Under the pieces are notes generated by a model that saw only the letters and a program-made list of their open reading frames with translations, was not told the DNA's origin and ran no database searches. From the NCBI RefSeq assembly GCF_010614805.1, contig NZ_JAAFZC010000001.1:310001-374000 (forward strand): DNA of 64,000 bases, given 5' to 3'. Both the position numbers and the translations under genes were made by a program. This document shows, in pieces, positions 54,947-64,000 of the stretch (its first letter is position 1; each line of letters opens with the position of its first letter). This stretch comes from Pseudooceanicola aestuarii (GTDB lineage: Bacteria; Pseudomonadota; Alphaproteobacteria; Rhodobacterales; Rhodobacteraceae).

Positions 54947-55819
54947 CTATTCCGCCCGCGCCAGGGTCAGCGTGGTCCATTCCCCGATATCTTCGCGGTG
55001 GGCGAGGGTCAGACCCTGGTCCGTATAGGCGGCTTGCACCGTCTCGGCTTGTTCGACCAGCAGGCCGGACAGGACGGCATGGCCGCCGGGCGCCAGGTGG
55101 GTGGCGATGTCGGGCGCCAGATGGATCAGCGGACCCATCAGGATATTGGCAAAGATCAGGCCATAGGGGGCGCCGTCCTGCAGGATCGGATGGTCAAAGC
55201 CCGCCGCTTCCACACAGGTCAGGCGTCCGGCCATGCCATTGGCGGTCAGGTTGGCCTCTGCCACCTCGACCGCGACGGGATCGATGTCCGAGGCTATAGG
55301 CGTGCCGGGCCAGATCCGGGCCGCCGCCATCGCCAGCACGGCGGTGCCGCAGCCGATATCGGCGACGCGATCACAGCGGATGCCCTGATTGTCCAGCCGG
55401 TCGAGCGCCCGAAGGCACCCCAGCGTGGTCCCGTGATGCCCGGTGCCGAAGGCCATCGCCGCCTCGATCAGCAGAGGCACGCAATCCTCTGGCACCTTGT
55501 CCGCGTCATGTGATCCGTAGACGAAGAACCGACCGGCGCGCACCGGCGCCAGCTCCCGGCGCACCTTGGCCACCCAGTCGGTTTCCGGCAGCTCCGATAC
55601 GGCGAAGGGCTGCGCGCCATGCATCGTGGCCAGCAGCGCCAGCCCGGCGGTGTCGGGGCTTTCGGTGAAATAGCCGCCGACCTCCCACAGGCCCGAACCG
55701 TCTTCCATCTCGAACACCCCGACGCCGGTGGGCTCGGGGGTCAGGCGATCCATCGCCTCCCCCAGCGCATGGGCCTGGGCCTTGCCGGGCAGGGTCGTGA
55801 GGGCGGTAAAGGTGGGCAT
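54947..55819 (-). CDS. prmA: ribosomal protein L11 methyltransferase
   Basis: A 290-residue SAM-dependent enzyme that trimethylates ribosomal protein L11. The C-terminal half has the SAM site DIGCGTAVLAMAAARI near residues 157-172, preceded by AFGTGHHGTTLGCL, and the catalytic-type motif NILMGPL. The N-terminal substrate-recognition domain is short and divergent, as in alphaproteobacteria. Confidence 0.93.
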   Translation of the reverse strand: MPTFTALTTLPGKAQAHALGEAMDRLTPEPTGVGVFEMEDGSGLWEVGGYFTESPDTAGLALLATMHGAQPFAVSELPETDWVAKVRRELAPVRAGRFFVYGSHDADKVPEDCVPLLIEAAMAFGTGHHGTTLGCLRALDRLDNQGIRCDRVADIGCGTAVLAMAAARIWPGTPIASDIDPVAVEVAEANLTANGMAGRLTCVEAAGFDHPILQDGAPYGLIFANILMGPLIHLAPDIATHLAPGGHAVLSGLLVEQAETVQAAYTDQGLTLAHREDIGEWTTLTLARAE

Positions 55820-55968
55820 GGCACGCTCCTTGGGTTTGGCGCGGGGTATGCGCGTCGGCGCGCGGGGTCAAGCGGGGATGACACCGGCGCCGCTCGCAAG
55901 CGGGCGCGGCTGATCGGGCGGGGGCAGGCACGGCGGCGGCCAGGGTCGTTTGGCACAGCAGGCGACGG

Positions 55969-57204
55969 TCACTCCGCCGGTGCGCTGTCGCGCACCAGGC
56001 CCAGCCGCGTCTCGTTGCCCGGCGCAGGATGGCGCGGGATCAGCAGCGCCAACGCGAAGGAGGTTGCCGCCATCCCCGCCGCCACGACAAAGACCGCACC
56101 GGGTGAGTAGAGCCACAAGTAGCCCAGACCGGCCGGAAGGAAGACCGCCGCAATGTGGTTGATGGTAAAGGCAACCGCTGCCGTAGGCGCGATATCGCGC
56201 GGATCGGCGATCTTCTGGAAATAGGTCTTCAGCGCCAGCGCCAGCCCGAACAGCAGGTGATCGATGACGTAGAGCGTGGCGGCCAGCAGCACGCCCCAGC
56301 TGAAGTAGTACACCCCCGCATAGGCGGTGAAGACGATCACCAGCCCGACATATTCGAACAGCAAGGTCTTCTGCTCCCCGAACCGGGCGACGGCATGGCC
56401 CATCAGCGGCGCGATCATCATATTGGCGACCAGGTTGATGAGGAACAGGCCCGTGACCTCGTGCACCGCAAAGCCGAAGCGTTCGACCATCATGAACCCC
56501 GCGAACACCACGAAGATCTGCCGCCGGGCGCCCGCCATGAATTGCATCGCGTAATACAGCCAGTAGCGGCGGCGCAGCACCATTTTCTTGATCTGCGGGT
56601 TCGGCGCCTCGAATTGCGGATAGGCCAGCAGGGCGAACAGCGCCAACAACGCGGTGAACCCGCCCGAGGCCAGGTAGACCATGTTGTAGGTCAGGCCCAG
56701 CGGCTCCCACAGCAGAACGATCAGCCCGTAGGAGGCCAGCGTCGCCGCCGATCCGGCGGCCAGCAGCAGGCCCAGCACGCGCGGAGCCTCTTCCTTGGTC
56801 AGCCATTGCAATTGCAGGGATTGGTTCACCGTCTCGTAGTAATGGAACCCGATCGACGACAGCAGCGTGATCATCAGGATCCCGCCAAGCGAGGGGAACC
56901 AGGCAGTAATTGCCGTGGCCACGCCCAGCAGGATCAGCGACACCATCGCCAGCACCTGTTCGCGGACAAACAGGATGACGGCGATCACTCCCACGGCCAG
57001 GAAACCGGGGATCTCGCGCACCGTGTGCAGCCAGCCGATGTCCGATCCGTCGAACTGCGCCACTTCGATGACGAAATTGTTCAGCAGCGCCGACCACGTC
57101 GCAAAGGCCACGGGCATGGCCGCAGCCATGAGGAACAGCAGAGTGACAGGTCGCCGCCAGATCGGCAGCTCCGCTGCCTGATCAAGGCGAGTCGTGCGTG
57201 TCAT
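55969..57204 (-). CDS. MFS transporter of unknown substrate
   Basis: A 411-residue polytopic protein with 12 predicted helices. The N-terminal half lacks the usual motif A; the middle loop has QIKKMVLRRRYWLYYAMQF and the sixth to seventh helices are widely spaced. It resembles MFS proteins of unknown substrate in Rhodobacteraceae. It precedes prmA by 149 bases on the same strand and may not be in the same operon. Confidence 0.8.
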   Translation of the reverse strand: MTRTTRLDQAAELPIWRRPVTLLFLMAAAMPVAFATWSALLNNFVIEVAQFDGSDIGWLHTVREIPGFLAVGVIAVILFVREQVLAMVSLILLGVATAITAWFPSLGGILMITLLSSIGFHYYETVNQSLQLQWLTKEEAPRVLGLLLAAGSAATLASYGLIVLLWEPLGLTYNMVYLASGGFTALLALFALLAYPQFEAPNPQIKKMVLRRRYWLYYAMQFMAGARRQIFVVFAGFMMVERFGFAVHEVTGLFLINLVANMMIAPLMGHAVARFGEQKTLLFEYVGLVIVFTAYAGVYYFSWGVLLAATLYVIDHLLFGLALALKTYFQKIADPRDIAPTAAVAFTINHIAAVFLPAGLGYLWLYSPGAVFVVAAGMAATSFALALLIPRHPAPGNETRLGLVRDSAPAE

Positions 57205-57460
57205 GCGAATCCCATACGCCCCTGACCCGCGAAAGGCGAGATTTCAGTTCCGCAACGGCGCCAGCGCGGGAACGCAGGCGTCGCGGGGATAGGAGGACTG
57301 CGGCGAGGCGTGGCGCGATCTCGGCGGGCGGCTTTCGGGTCGGCCTTCGGGTCAAAAGCCCGAGTAACCTGCCGCCCTGCGGAGCCGGGCAGATCGCACG
57401 CAGCCGCCCGAGCCGCGCCCTAAATCCATTCCCAGCTACCCGAACCCAGAACCATGGCTG

Positions 57461-59662
57461 TCAGAGGAAGCTCTGCGGGTCGATATCCACGCTCAGCCGC
57501 GTGTCGCGAGGCAGTCGCATGGGGGCGATCCAGTCGGCGACGGCCTGTTGCAGCGGCGCCCCCTTGGGCGCACGGACCAGCAGGCGCACCCGGTGCCGTC
57601 CCCGGATGCGCGCGATGGGCGCGGCGGCAGGGCCCAGCACCTGCGCCCCGGCCCGACGCAGCGCGCCGTCGTTGCGCACCAAAGTCTGCGCGGCGGCAAA
57701 TGCGTCTTCCTCCCGACCGGCGGACAGGATGATCCCGGCCATCCGGCCAAAAGGCGGCACTCCGGCGGCCTGCCGGGCGGCGGCCTCCGCATCCCAGAAC
57801 TCCGTCTCGTCGCCGAACAGGATGGCGCGGATTACCGGATGCTCGGGTTGGAAGGTCTGCAACAGCGCCTCCCCCGGCCGGTCCTGCCGCCCGGCACGCC
57901 CCGCCACCTGCCGCATCAGCTGAAAGGTCCGTTCGGCGGCCCGCAGGTCCGACCCCTGCAACCCCAGATCCGCGTCGATCACCCCCACCAGCGTCAGCAG
58001 CGGAAAATTGTGCCCCTTGGCCACCAGCTGGGTTCCGACGATGATGTCGGCGCCCCCCTGGGCAATCGCCTCCACCCCCGCTTTCAGCGCGCGGGCGGAG
58101 GAAAAGAGATCCGAGGACAGCGTGGCGATCCGGGCCTCCGGGAACAATGTCTCCGCCTCCTCCGTCAGCCGTTCGACACCGGGGCCGACCGGGGCCAGCT
58201 TGCCTTCGACCTCGCAGGAGGGGCAGGCCTCCGGCACGGGTTTGCTTTCGCCGCATTGGTGGCAGACCAGCCGTTTCAGGAACCGGTGTTCGACCATCCG
58301 CGCATCGCAATGATCGCAACCGATCTGCTCCCCGCAGGCCCGGCAGATCGTCACGGGGGCAAAGCCGCGGCGGTTGAGGAACAGCAACGATTGCTCTCCC
58401 TTCTCCAGCCGGTCGCGGATCGCGCCTTTCAACGTGGGAGAGATCCAGCGCGCCCGTTCCAGCGCCTCCCTCCGCATGTCGATGGCCGCCATGCGCGGCA
58501 GGACCGCCGCGCCGAACCGGTCGGTCAGGTCGATCCGGTCGTATTTCCCCGCCTTGGCATTCACCCAGCTTTCCAGCGACGGCGTGGCCGAGGCCAACAC
58601 CACACGCCCCTGCGTGAGCGAGGCCCGCAGCACCGCCATATCCCGCGCGTTGTACAGCACACCGTCCTCCTGCTTGTAGGAGGTGTCGTGTTCCTCATCC
58701 ACGACGATCAGGCCCAGATCGCGATAGGGCAGGAACAGGGCCGACCGGGCGCCGACGACCAGCTGAGCCTCGCCCTGTCCCACCATTTTCCACGCACGGC
58801 GGCGTTCGGTCTGGGTGACGCCGGAATGCCATTCGGCAGGTTTGGCGCCGAACCGGGCCTCCACCCGTTTCAGGAACTCGGCGGACAGGGCGATTTCCGG
58901 CAGCAGCACCAGCGCCTGCCGCCCCTGCGACAGACAGGCCGCGACCGATTCCAGATAGACCTCCGTCTTGCCAGAGCCGGTGACACCGCGCAGCAGCGTT
59001 GTGCCGTACTGCCGCGCCGCGATGCCCGCGCGCAGGTGGTCGGCCGCCGCGCGCTGGCTGTCGGTCAGCGGCTTGCCACGCCGGGCCGGGTCCAGATGCG
59101 GATAGGGCAGATCGCGCGGCGCCGCGCGCTCCTCCACCGCGCCCTGAGCCACCAGCCCCTTGATCACCGAGGTCGAGACGCCGGCGGCCTCTGCCAGCTC
59201 CGTCTGAGCGAAGACGGCGCCGTCGAATTCCTCCAGCACGGCCAGCACCTTCTGGCGGGCGGGGGTCATTCGGTCCGGCTCCCGATGGCCCAGCGCATAG
59301 ACCTTTTGCATCGAGGGCGGCGCCCCCAGCCCCGGCGCGCGGGTCGCCAGCCGCAGCATCGCGGGCAGCGGCGTCAGGGTGTAGGCCCCGGCCCGGATCA
59401 GGAATTCGCGCATCTCTTCGCGCATCGGGGCCACGTCCAGAACACGGGCCACAGCGCGCAATTTCTCCCGTGGGAAATCGCCCGCCCCCGGCCCCCAGAC
59501 CACGCCCGACACCTGGCGCGGACCCAGCGGCACCTGGACAAAGGCGCCCATATGGCACCCGCCGTCGGGCGCCAGGTAATCCAGCGGCCGATCCAGCGGC
59601 TGGGTGGTCAGCACGGACACGACTTGCCCGGCCGCGAAATGGTCGGGAAGATCGGCGGTCAC
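57461..59662 (-). CDS. priA: primosomal replication restart helicase PriA
   Basis: A 733-residue superfamily 2 helicase that restarts stalled forks. Walker [15 protein letters not shown] and the DEEHD box ([15 protein letters not shown]) mark the helicase core, and eight Cys in [13 protein letters not shown] ... CHQCGE ... CPSC form the two zinc sites. The 3' DNA-binding domain is at the N-terminus. The start is probably GTG at 59662 (MTADLPDHF), seven bases after GAGG. It is divergent from fsa. Confidence 0.96.
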   Translation of the reverse strand: MTADLPDHFAAGQVVSVLTTQPLDRPLDYLAPDGGCHMGAFVQVPLGPRQVSGVVWGPGAGDFPREKLRAVARVLDVAPMREEMREFLIRAGAYTLTPLPAMLRLATRAPGLGAPPSMQKVYALGHREPDRMTPARQKVLAVLEEFDGAVFAQTELAEAAGVSTSVIKGLVAQGAVEERAAPRDLPYPHLDPARRGKPLTDSQRAAADHLRAGIAARQYGTTLLRGVTGSGKTEVYLESVAACLSQGRQALVLLPEIALSAEFLKRVEARFGAKPAEWHSGVTQTERRRAWKMVGQGEAQLVVGARSALFLPYRDLGLIVVDEEHDTSYKQEDGVLYNARDMAVLRASLTQGRVVLASATPSLESWVNAKAGKYDRIDLTDRFGAAVLPRMAAIDMRREALERARWISPTLKGAIRDRLEKGEQSLLFLNRRGFAPVTICRACGEQIGCDHCDARMVEHRFLKRLVCHQCGESKPVPEACPSCEVEGKLAPVGPGVERLTEEAETLFPEARIATLSSDLFSSARALKAGVEAIAQGGADIIVGTQLVAKGHNFPLLTLVGVIDADLGLQGSDLRAAERTFQLMRQVAGRAGRQDRPGEALLQTFQPEHPVIRAILFGDETEFWDAEAAARQAAGVPPFGRMAGIILSAGREEDAFAAAQTLVRNDGALRRAGAQVLGPAAAPIARIRGRHRVRLLVRAPKGAPLQQAVADWIAPMRLPRDTRLSVDIDPQSFL

Positions 59663-59754
59663 GCTGGGCCTCGGGATGTCATGGGGGTTTCGGACATGGA
59701 CCCTATCGGTTAAACGCAGGACGAGGAATATCAATCCCCGAGGAGGGAGCCGCA

Positions 59755-60408
59755 ATGAAATTTTTCGTCGATACCGCCGATATCGAGGCGATCCGCGAAT
59801 TGAACGATCTGGGCATGGTGGACGGTGTCACGACCAACCCCTCGCTGATCAAGAAATCCGGCCGCGACATTCTGGAAGTGACCAAGGAGATCTGCGACCT
59901 GGTCGAAGGCCCGGTCAGCGCCGAAGTCACCGCCACCGATGCCGAAGAGATGATCGCCGAGGGCCGCAAGCTGGCCCAGATCGCCGACAACATCGCCGTA
60001 AAGGTGCCGCTGACCTGGGACGGGCTGAAGGCCTGCAAGGTGCTTTCGGACGAGGGCAACATGGTCAATGTCACCCTGTGCTTCTCCGTCAATCAGGCGC
60101 TGCTGGCGGCCAAGGCCGGGGCGACCTTCATCTCTCCCTTCATCGGGCGGCTGGACGACATCAACATCGACGGCATGGAGCTGATCGAGGACATCCGCAC
60201 CGTCTATGACAATTACGGCTTCGAGACGCAGATCCTGGCCGCGTCGATCCGTACGGTCAACCATGTCGCCGACAGCGCGCGCATCGGTGCCGACGTGATC
60301 ACCGCACCGCCCGCCGTGATCAAGTCTCTGGCCTCCCATCCGCTGACCGACAAGGGGCTGGACGCCTTCCTGTCCGACATCAAGGCGGCGGGAATCAAGA
60401 TCCTCTGA
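59755..60408 (+). CDS. fsa: fructose-6-phosphate aldolase / transaldolase
   Basis: A 217-residue aldolase of the TalC/MipB type, which forms a Schiff base on K83 in [12 protein letters not shown] and [11 protein letters not shown] is also typical. It is the short transaldolase-like form; whether it acts as fructose-6-phosphate aldolase or transaldolase cannot be told by eye. A strong AGGAGGG ribosome site precedes the ATG. It is divergent from priA and followed by DUF484 and xerC. Confidence 0.94.
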   Translation: MKFFVDTADIEAIRELNDLGMVDGVTTNPSLIKKSGRDILEVTKEICDLVEGPVSAEVTATDAEEMIAEGRKLAQIADNIAVKVPLTWDGLKACKVLSDEGNMVNVTLCFSVNQALLAAKAGATFISPFIGRLDDINIDGMELIEDIRTVYDNYGFETQILAASIRTVNHVADSARIGADVITAPPAVIKSLASHPLTDKGLDAFLSDIKAAGIKIL

Positions 60409-60418
60409 TCTCCACCGC

Positions 60419-60480
60419 CTGCCCCGCCGCCCGGCCCGTCCGGGATGCTGCGAACCGGAAAACCGGCGCAGGCGGGGCAG
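60419..60480 (+). ncRNA. three-way-junction-like RNA fold in the fsa-DUF484 spacer
   Basis: CTGCCCCGCC (60419-60428) pairs perfectly with GGCGGGGCAG (60471-60480). Inside it lie two further hairpins: CCCGG-CCCGT-CCGGG (60430-60444) and TGCG-AA-CCGG-AAAA-CCGG-CGCA (60449-60470, with an AA bulge). No T-run follows on either strand, so it is not a simple terminator. It could be a cis-acting structured RNA, an mRNA stability element or a protein-binding site. Confidence 0.4.
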
Positions 60481-60540
60481 AAAACACCCCAATCAGGCGC
60501 CGGATCTGCTATCCTGTCGCCGAAAAGAGGTAAGGCAGGC

Positions 60541-61248
60541 ATGAGCGGCATTCCCGAACTCGACGCGCAGATGCGCGATCGCATCATTTCCCATCCCGAT
60601 TCCATCCTGGACGACAAGGACGTGATGCGCGCCCTGATCGCCGCGAATGAAAAGACGATGGGCAACAACATCGTCGATCTGCGCGGCATCGCCATGGAAC
60701 GGCTGGAGGCCCGGCTGGACCGGCTGGAGGACACCCACAGGTCGGTGATCGCCGCCGCCTACGAGAACCTCGCCGGCACCAACCAGGTGCATCGCGCGAT
60801 CCTGCGCCTGATGGACCCCGACGAATTCGAGACGTTCCTGCGCGACCTTGGCGGCGACGTGGCCGAAATACTGGGCGTCGATTGTCTGCACCTGGTGCTG
60901 GAAAGCACCCAGGACGGCAACGATCCCGCCGTGCGCCGGCTGGGCCAGGTGCTGCGCGTGGTCGAACCGGGCTTTGTCGCTGCCTACATGGACGGCCACC
61001 GTCACGGCCCGGACAAGGTCGTGATGCTGCGCCAGCTGCAAGGCGGGCGGGAGGCGCTGTATGCCGAACAGGCCGACTGGATGCTGTCGGAGGCCTGTCT
61101 GCGCCTTGATTTCGGCCCCGGTCGCCTGCCGGGGATGCTGCTGCTGGGATCGGAGGATCCGCATCAATTCGCCCCGCAACAGGGCACCGATCTGCTGACC
61201 TTCTTTGCCGGCGTGTTCGAACGTACGATGCGCCGCTGGCTGTCCTGA
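60541..61248 (+). CDS. DUF484 family protein
   Basis: A 235-residue protein with a GAF-like C-terminal domain (about 85-225) and an N-terminal helical segment (about 1-75, PELDAQMRDRIISHPDSILDD; NNIVDLRGIAMERLEARLDRLE). DUF484 proteins lie next to xerC in many proteobacteria; their function is not established. The start at 60541 follows AAGGCAGG. xerC begins 12 bases downstream. Confidence 0.9.
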   Translation: MSGIPELDAQMRDRIISHPDSILDDKDVMRALIAANEKTMGNNIVDLRGIAMERLEARLDRLEDTHRSVIAAAYENLAGTNQVHRAILRLMDPDEFETFLRDLGGDVAEILGVDCLHLVLESTQDGNDPAVRRLGQVLRVVEPGFVAAYMDGHRHGPDKVVMLRQLQGGREALYAEQADWMLSEACLRLDFGPGRLPGMLLLGSEDPHQFAPQQGTDLLTFFAGVFERTMRRWLS

Positions 61249-61260
61249 GGGGCGCCGGGG

Positions 61261-62181
61261 ATGAGCCTGATCTCTCCCGCGGCGCGAGACGCGCTCCAGT
61301 CCTGGCTGGAGGGGGAGCGCGCATTGCGCGGCCGGGCGGAGGCCACGATCACCGCCTATGCCGCCGACGTGGGCGAATTCCTGGCCTTCATCGCGATCCA
61401 CCGGGGCGGCGCCGCCGGGCTTGCCCCGCTGGCGGAGGTCGGGACCTCGGACATGCGGGCCTGGATGGCGCAGCTGCGGCAGGGCAACCTGGGCAAGCGG
61501 TCGCTGGCGCGCAAGGTCTCTGCCGTGCGCGGCTTCTACCGCTACCTGTCAGAGCGGGAGGGCTTCGACGCAACCGCCGTCCTCTCCACCCGCACCCCCC
61601 GCTATCAGCGCAAACTGCCCCGCCCGGTGGCCGAGGATACGGCCCGCGATCTGTTGCAGATCGTCGGCGAGCAGGATCACCGGCCCTGGGTGGCGGCGCG
61701 CGACGTGGCGGTGGTGACTCTGCTCTATGGCTGCGGGTTGCGGATTTCAGAGGCGCTGTCGCTGCGCGGCGCCGACCTGCCGATGGGCGTCTCGCTGCGG
61801 ATCACCGGCAAGGGGGGCAAGGAACGCGTGGTGCCGGTCATCGCCCCGGCACGCGACGCGGTGGACCGCTATCTGGCGCTGTCGCCCTGGCCGCTGGAGG
61901 GGGATGACCCGGTGTTTCGCGGCATCAAGGGCGGCGCCCTGTCGGCCCGCGCGATCCAGTCGGTAATGGCTCAGGTGCGCGCCCAGATGGGCTTGCCCGC
62001 CAGTGCCACCCCCCATGCAATGCGCCATTCCTTCGCCACCCACCTGCTGAACGCGGGCGGCGATCTGCGGGCCATTCAGGAATTGCTGGGCCATGCCTCC
62101 CTGTCCACGACTCAGGCCTATACCGCCGTGGACAACGCCCGGCTGATGGATGTCTACCGCAAGGCGCACCCCCGCGCCTGA
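61261..62181 (+). CDS. xerC: site-specific tyrosine recombinase XerC
   Basis: A 306-residue tyrosine recombinase that with XerD resolves chromosome dimers at dif. Catalytic residues are visible: R161 (GCGLRISEAL), Lys in GKGGKERVVPV, the HxxR box (HAMRHSFATH), His in LGHASLS and the nucleophile Y287 (STTQAYTAV). An N-terminal SAM-like core-binding domain precedes it. Length and neighbour DUF484 mark it as the housekeeping XerC, not a phage integrase. Confidence 0.95.
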   Translation: MSLISPAARDALQSWLEGERALRGRAEATITAYAADVGEFLAFIAIHRGGAAGLAPLAEVGTSDMRAWMAQLRQGNLGKRSLARKVSAVRGFYRYLSEREGFDATAVLSTRTPRYQRKLPRPVAEDTARDLLQIVGEQDHRPWVAARDVAVVTLLYGCGLRISEALSLRGADLPMGVSLRITGKGGKERVVPVIAPARDAVDRYLALSPWPLEGDDPVFRGIKGGALSARAIQSVMAQVRAQMGLPASATPHAMRHSFATHLLNAGGDLRAIQELLGHASLSTTQAYTAVDNARLMDVYRKAHPRA

Positions 62182-62228
62182 GAAAGATCCCGGACAGGAG
62201 GGCCATCCCATCCGCCGCGCCCGCCCCC

Positions 62229-62942
62229 CTACTTCAGCAGGTAGGGCATCGCCAGCCAGCGTTGCAGGGCCGCGCGCACGGTGTCGGGCTGTTCCAGCGT
62301 CGGCAGGTGCCCCGCCCCATCCAGGACCGCCAGCTCCGCATCGGGGATCATCCTGGCCATGAACTCGTGACGGCTGGGTGGGGTCAGGGTGTCCGCGGCG
62401 CCGCACAGGACCAGCGTCGGCGCCCGCAACCGCCGCAGCGCCGCCTGCTGGTCGCGGCGCCGTTGCAGCGCCCGGATCTGACGGGTCAGCACCTCGACGC
62501 CAAGATCCATCCCCATCTTCACATAGCCATTCTGAAGATCGCGGCGCCGGGGCGTGTCGTCCAGCGCGTTCAGCGGCAGGGCGGCGCGCAGGGCGTCCTC
62601 CAGCCGTCCGGCGCGGGCTTTGACCAGCAGCGCTTCCCGGTCGGCGGATTGCTGCGGCGTATCGGCCAATGGCGAGGTCGACAGGAGCGCCAGCCGGGTG
62701 ATCCGCTGCGGCGCCTTGCGCACCATCTCCAGCGCGACACCACCGCCCAGATCGTAGGCCAGCAGGGCAAAGCGCTGCGGCAATTCGGACAGCAAGCTGT
62801 CGGCAAAGGCCTCCATCCGGTCACCCCGTGTGGGCATGGCGATGGTCACGCAGCGTTCCGTCGCCATCGACCGCATCAGCGTGCCAAAGACCCGCGCATC
62901 ACACATCAGGCCGGGAATCAGGACGAGGGGTTCGCTCATCAT
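62229..62942 (-). CDS. alpha/beta hydrolase with Asp in place of the nucleophile Ser
   Basis: A 237-residue alpha/beta hydrolase. The oxyanion segment is VLIPGLMCDARVF (residues about 7-19) and the acid and base are seen in CGAADTLTP and GAGHLP. The nucleophile elbow reads AYDLGGG with D64 where Ser is usual. Asp occurs there in haloalkane dehalogenases and epoxide hydrolases, but related Rhodobacteraceae proteins often have Gly here, so loss of catalysis is equally possible. It converges with xerC. Confidence 0.85.
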   Translation of the reverse strand: MMSEPLVLIPGLMCDARVFGTLMRSMATERCVTIAMPTRGDRMEAFADSLLSELPQRFALLAYDLGGGVALEMVRKAPQRITRLALLSTSPLADTPQQSADREALLVKARAGRLEDALRAALPLNALDDTPRRRDLQNGYVKMGMDLGVEVLTRQIRALQRRRDQQAALRRLRAPTLVLCGAADTLTPPSRHEFMARMIPDAELAVLDGAGHLPTLEQPDTVRAALQRWLAMPYLLK

Positions 62943-63303
62943 TCACTCGCTCAGGGATGCGGCCGCACGGTTACCGGATCGGGTCCGGGCGCGCGCCCAC
63001 GGAGGGGGCGGACGGGTCGGGGCACACAGCCGCATGGCGCACGGCCCGCCCCGCAGGATCAGGTGGCCACGGGCGGCCCCTTGCGCGGGCGCCCCGTGGG
63101 GAATGGCCCCCGGCTACCCTGCCCCGGTGACAGAGAACCCACCGGGCAGAGCGGACCAAGGGCCGGACTGCGCACAGTTTTTCAGATGCCACCGGAAACG
63201 CAAGACCCCCGGCGCAGAAGCCTGGCACGTGGCCCGGCGACCAGCCCCGGCGCCGCACCCACACGGCATGCGGCGTGGCATGGCGCCGTGCACCGGTCCG
63301 GCA
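62943..63303 (-). other. intergenic region between two hydrolase genes
   Basis: These 361 bases are very GC-rich and hold no convincing gene. A perfect 12-base palindrome GGGCGCGCGCCC (62987-62998) and an inverted repeat CCACGGG-N19-CCCGTGG (63067-63099) are present. Both could be chance in such GC-rich DNA. Confidence 0.45.
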
Positions 63304-64000
63304 TCAGGGCTGGCTGACCTCCGCAATCGCCTGAGTCAGCAAGTCAAGGCATTCGGGGGTGGAGAACCGGTGATCGGCGCCCTTGACCAACGTCAGGCGG
63401 ATATCGGCGCCACGGGCGGCCTCCAGCAGGCGCATGGCCTTGTCGGTGGTCACATCCGTGTCCGCCGTACCCTGCAGGAAGCGCACGGGAAACGGCAGCT
63501 GGATCGGCGCGTCCAGCAACAGGTGATCGCGACCGTCCTCGATCAGGCGGCGGGTGATCGGATAGGGGCTGCCGTAATCCGAAGGGATGGCGATCCGCCC
63601 TTCCTTCATCAGCTTGGCGCGCAGAATGTCGTCGAACCCGGCCCACATACTGTCCTCGGTGAAATCGGGGGCGGCGGCGATGGTCACCAGCCCGGCGACG
63701 CGATCGGCCAAACGGGCGCACATCAGCAGGGAGATCCAGCCGCCCATGGACGACCCGACCAGGATCTGAGGCCCCTCCGTCAGCAGGGATATCGCGTCCT
63801 CGGCATCCTGTGCCCAGTCGCCGATGCAGCCGTCGGTGAAATTGCCGTTGCTTTCACCGTGGCCGGAATAGTCGAACCGCAGATAGGCGCGGCCCTGCGC
63901 CCGGCACCAATCCTCCAGATGCGTCGCCTTGGTGCCCTGCATGTCGGACATGAAACCGCCCAGGAACACCACCCCCGGCCCCTGTCCGGGCGTCTGGTGA
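63304..64000 (-). CDS. alpha/beta hydrolase, 3' part (start beyond the window)
   Basis: At least 232 residues of an alpha/beta hydrolase; the frame is open to the right edge, so the N-terminus is missing. The nucleophile elbow is intact (VGSSMGGWISLL), the oxyanion-side segment reads FLGGFMSDMQGTKA, RFDYSGHGES is a classic lid-side motif, and the catalytic Asp and His are in GTADTDVTTD and GADHRFS. It resembles esterase/acyl-peptidase-type hydrolases. Substrate unknown. It does carry the Ser nucleophile that the adjacent hydrolase lacks. Confidence 0.88.
   Translation of the reverse strand, partial: HQTPGQGPGVVFLGGFMSDMQGTKATHLEDWCRAQGRAYLRFDYSGHGESNGNFTDGCIGDWAQDAEDAISLLTEGPQILVGSSMGGWISLLMCARLADRVAGLVTIAAAPDFTEDSMWAGFDDILRAKLMKEGRIAIPSDYGSPYPITRRLIEDGRDHLLLDAPIQLPFPVRFLQGTADTDVTTDKAMRLLEAARGADIRLTLVKGADHRFSTPECLDLLTQAIAEVSQP

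Noticed and set aside
57548..59713. A 721-residue plus-strand frame opposite priA
   Set aside because: Shadow of the PriA frame; Arg/His/Gln-rich with no motif.
61261..62181. Tyrosine recombinase as a sign of an integrated element
   Set aside because: The DUF484 neighbour, length and motifs mark housekeeping XerC; no att repeats, tRNA or phage genes nearby.
62987..63099. Palindrome and inverted repeat as mobile element ends or REP element
   Set aside because: The sequence is extremely GC-rich, the repeats do not recur in the window and no transposase is present.

Overview
The window is high-GC chromosomal DNA from an alphaproteobacterium, most likely Rhodobacteraceae (Roseobacter/Rhodobacter group). 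The reasons are the gene order of the aa3 cytochrome oxidase assembly cluster running into thrC and an M16 peptidase, Flp pilins of the GAVTVDW type, folD next to an AroQ-type chorismate mutase and fhs, and classical ruvCAB, ybgC-tolQRAB-pal-cpoB-tilS-ftsH and DUF484-xerC blocks. I saw no rRNA, tRNA, CRISPR array, insertion sequence or prophage. Assignments rest on reading motifs by eye; no database search was run.

Layout. 1-6152 (minus): start of an M16 peptidase, thrC, SURF1, ctaE, ctaG, a small membrane protein, ctaB, ctaC (cytochrome c oxidase subunits and assembly factors). 6368-12838 (plus): tldD, a membrane protein, dprA with an unusually long linker, topA with a lysine-rich tail. 13024-14372 (plus): a two-subunit 3-oxoacid CoA-transferase with its terminator. 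14527-15348 (minus): a lytic transglycosylase. 15721-26389 (plus): a tad/cpa type IVc (Flp) pilus locus with two pilins, cpaB, cpaC, an OmpA lipoprotein, cpaE, cpaF, tadB, tadC, tadD, a second TPR lipoprotein and the prepilin peptidase. It ends tail-to-tail on a polytopic membrane protein (26362-27957, minus), which is divergent from an AAA+ ATPase with an N-terminal winged-helix-like region (28066-29379, plus). These two are the least understood neighbours of the pilus genes.

29426-31715: a DHA2 efflux pump divergent from a MarR regulator, with a visible operator over the pump promoter. 31767-34915: a ligase-associated DEXH helicase and the PdeM phosphoesterase. 34923-36410: a membrane-anchored LytTR protein and a PaaI-type thioesterase. 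36497-39577 (minus): folD, chorismate mutase, fhs. 40014-41400 (minus): a MOSC protein and tam. 41645-50659 (minus): ftsH, tilS, cpoB, pal, tolB, tolA, tolR, tolQ, ybgC. 50788-53814 (minus): an unknown protein, ruvB, ruvA, ruvC. 54167-57204: a DUF1127 protein, an unknown membrane protein, prmA, an MFS transporter. 57461-62181: priA divergent from fsa, DUF484 and xerC, with a striking three-way-junction-like fold between fsa and DUF484. 62229-64000 (minus): two alpha/beta hydrolases, the first with Asp at the nucleophile position and the second cut by the window end.

Most of the window is core genome: respiration, translation quality, envelope integrity, recombination and C1 metabolism. The accessory part is the Tad pilus with its flanking genes. 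The most promising lead for an undescribed system is the AAA+ ATPase plus the membrane protein beside a Tad locus that carries no TadE/F/G-like minor pilins in this window.
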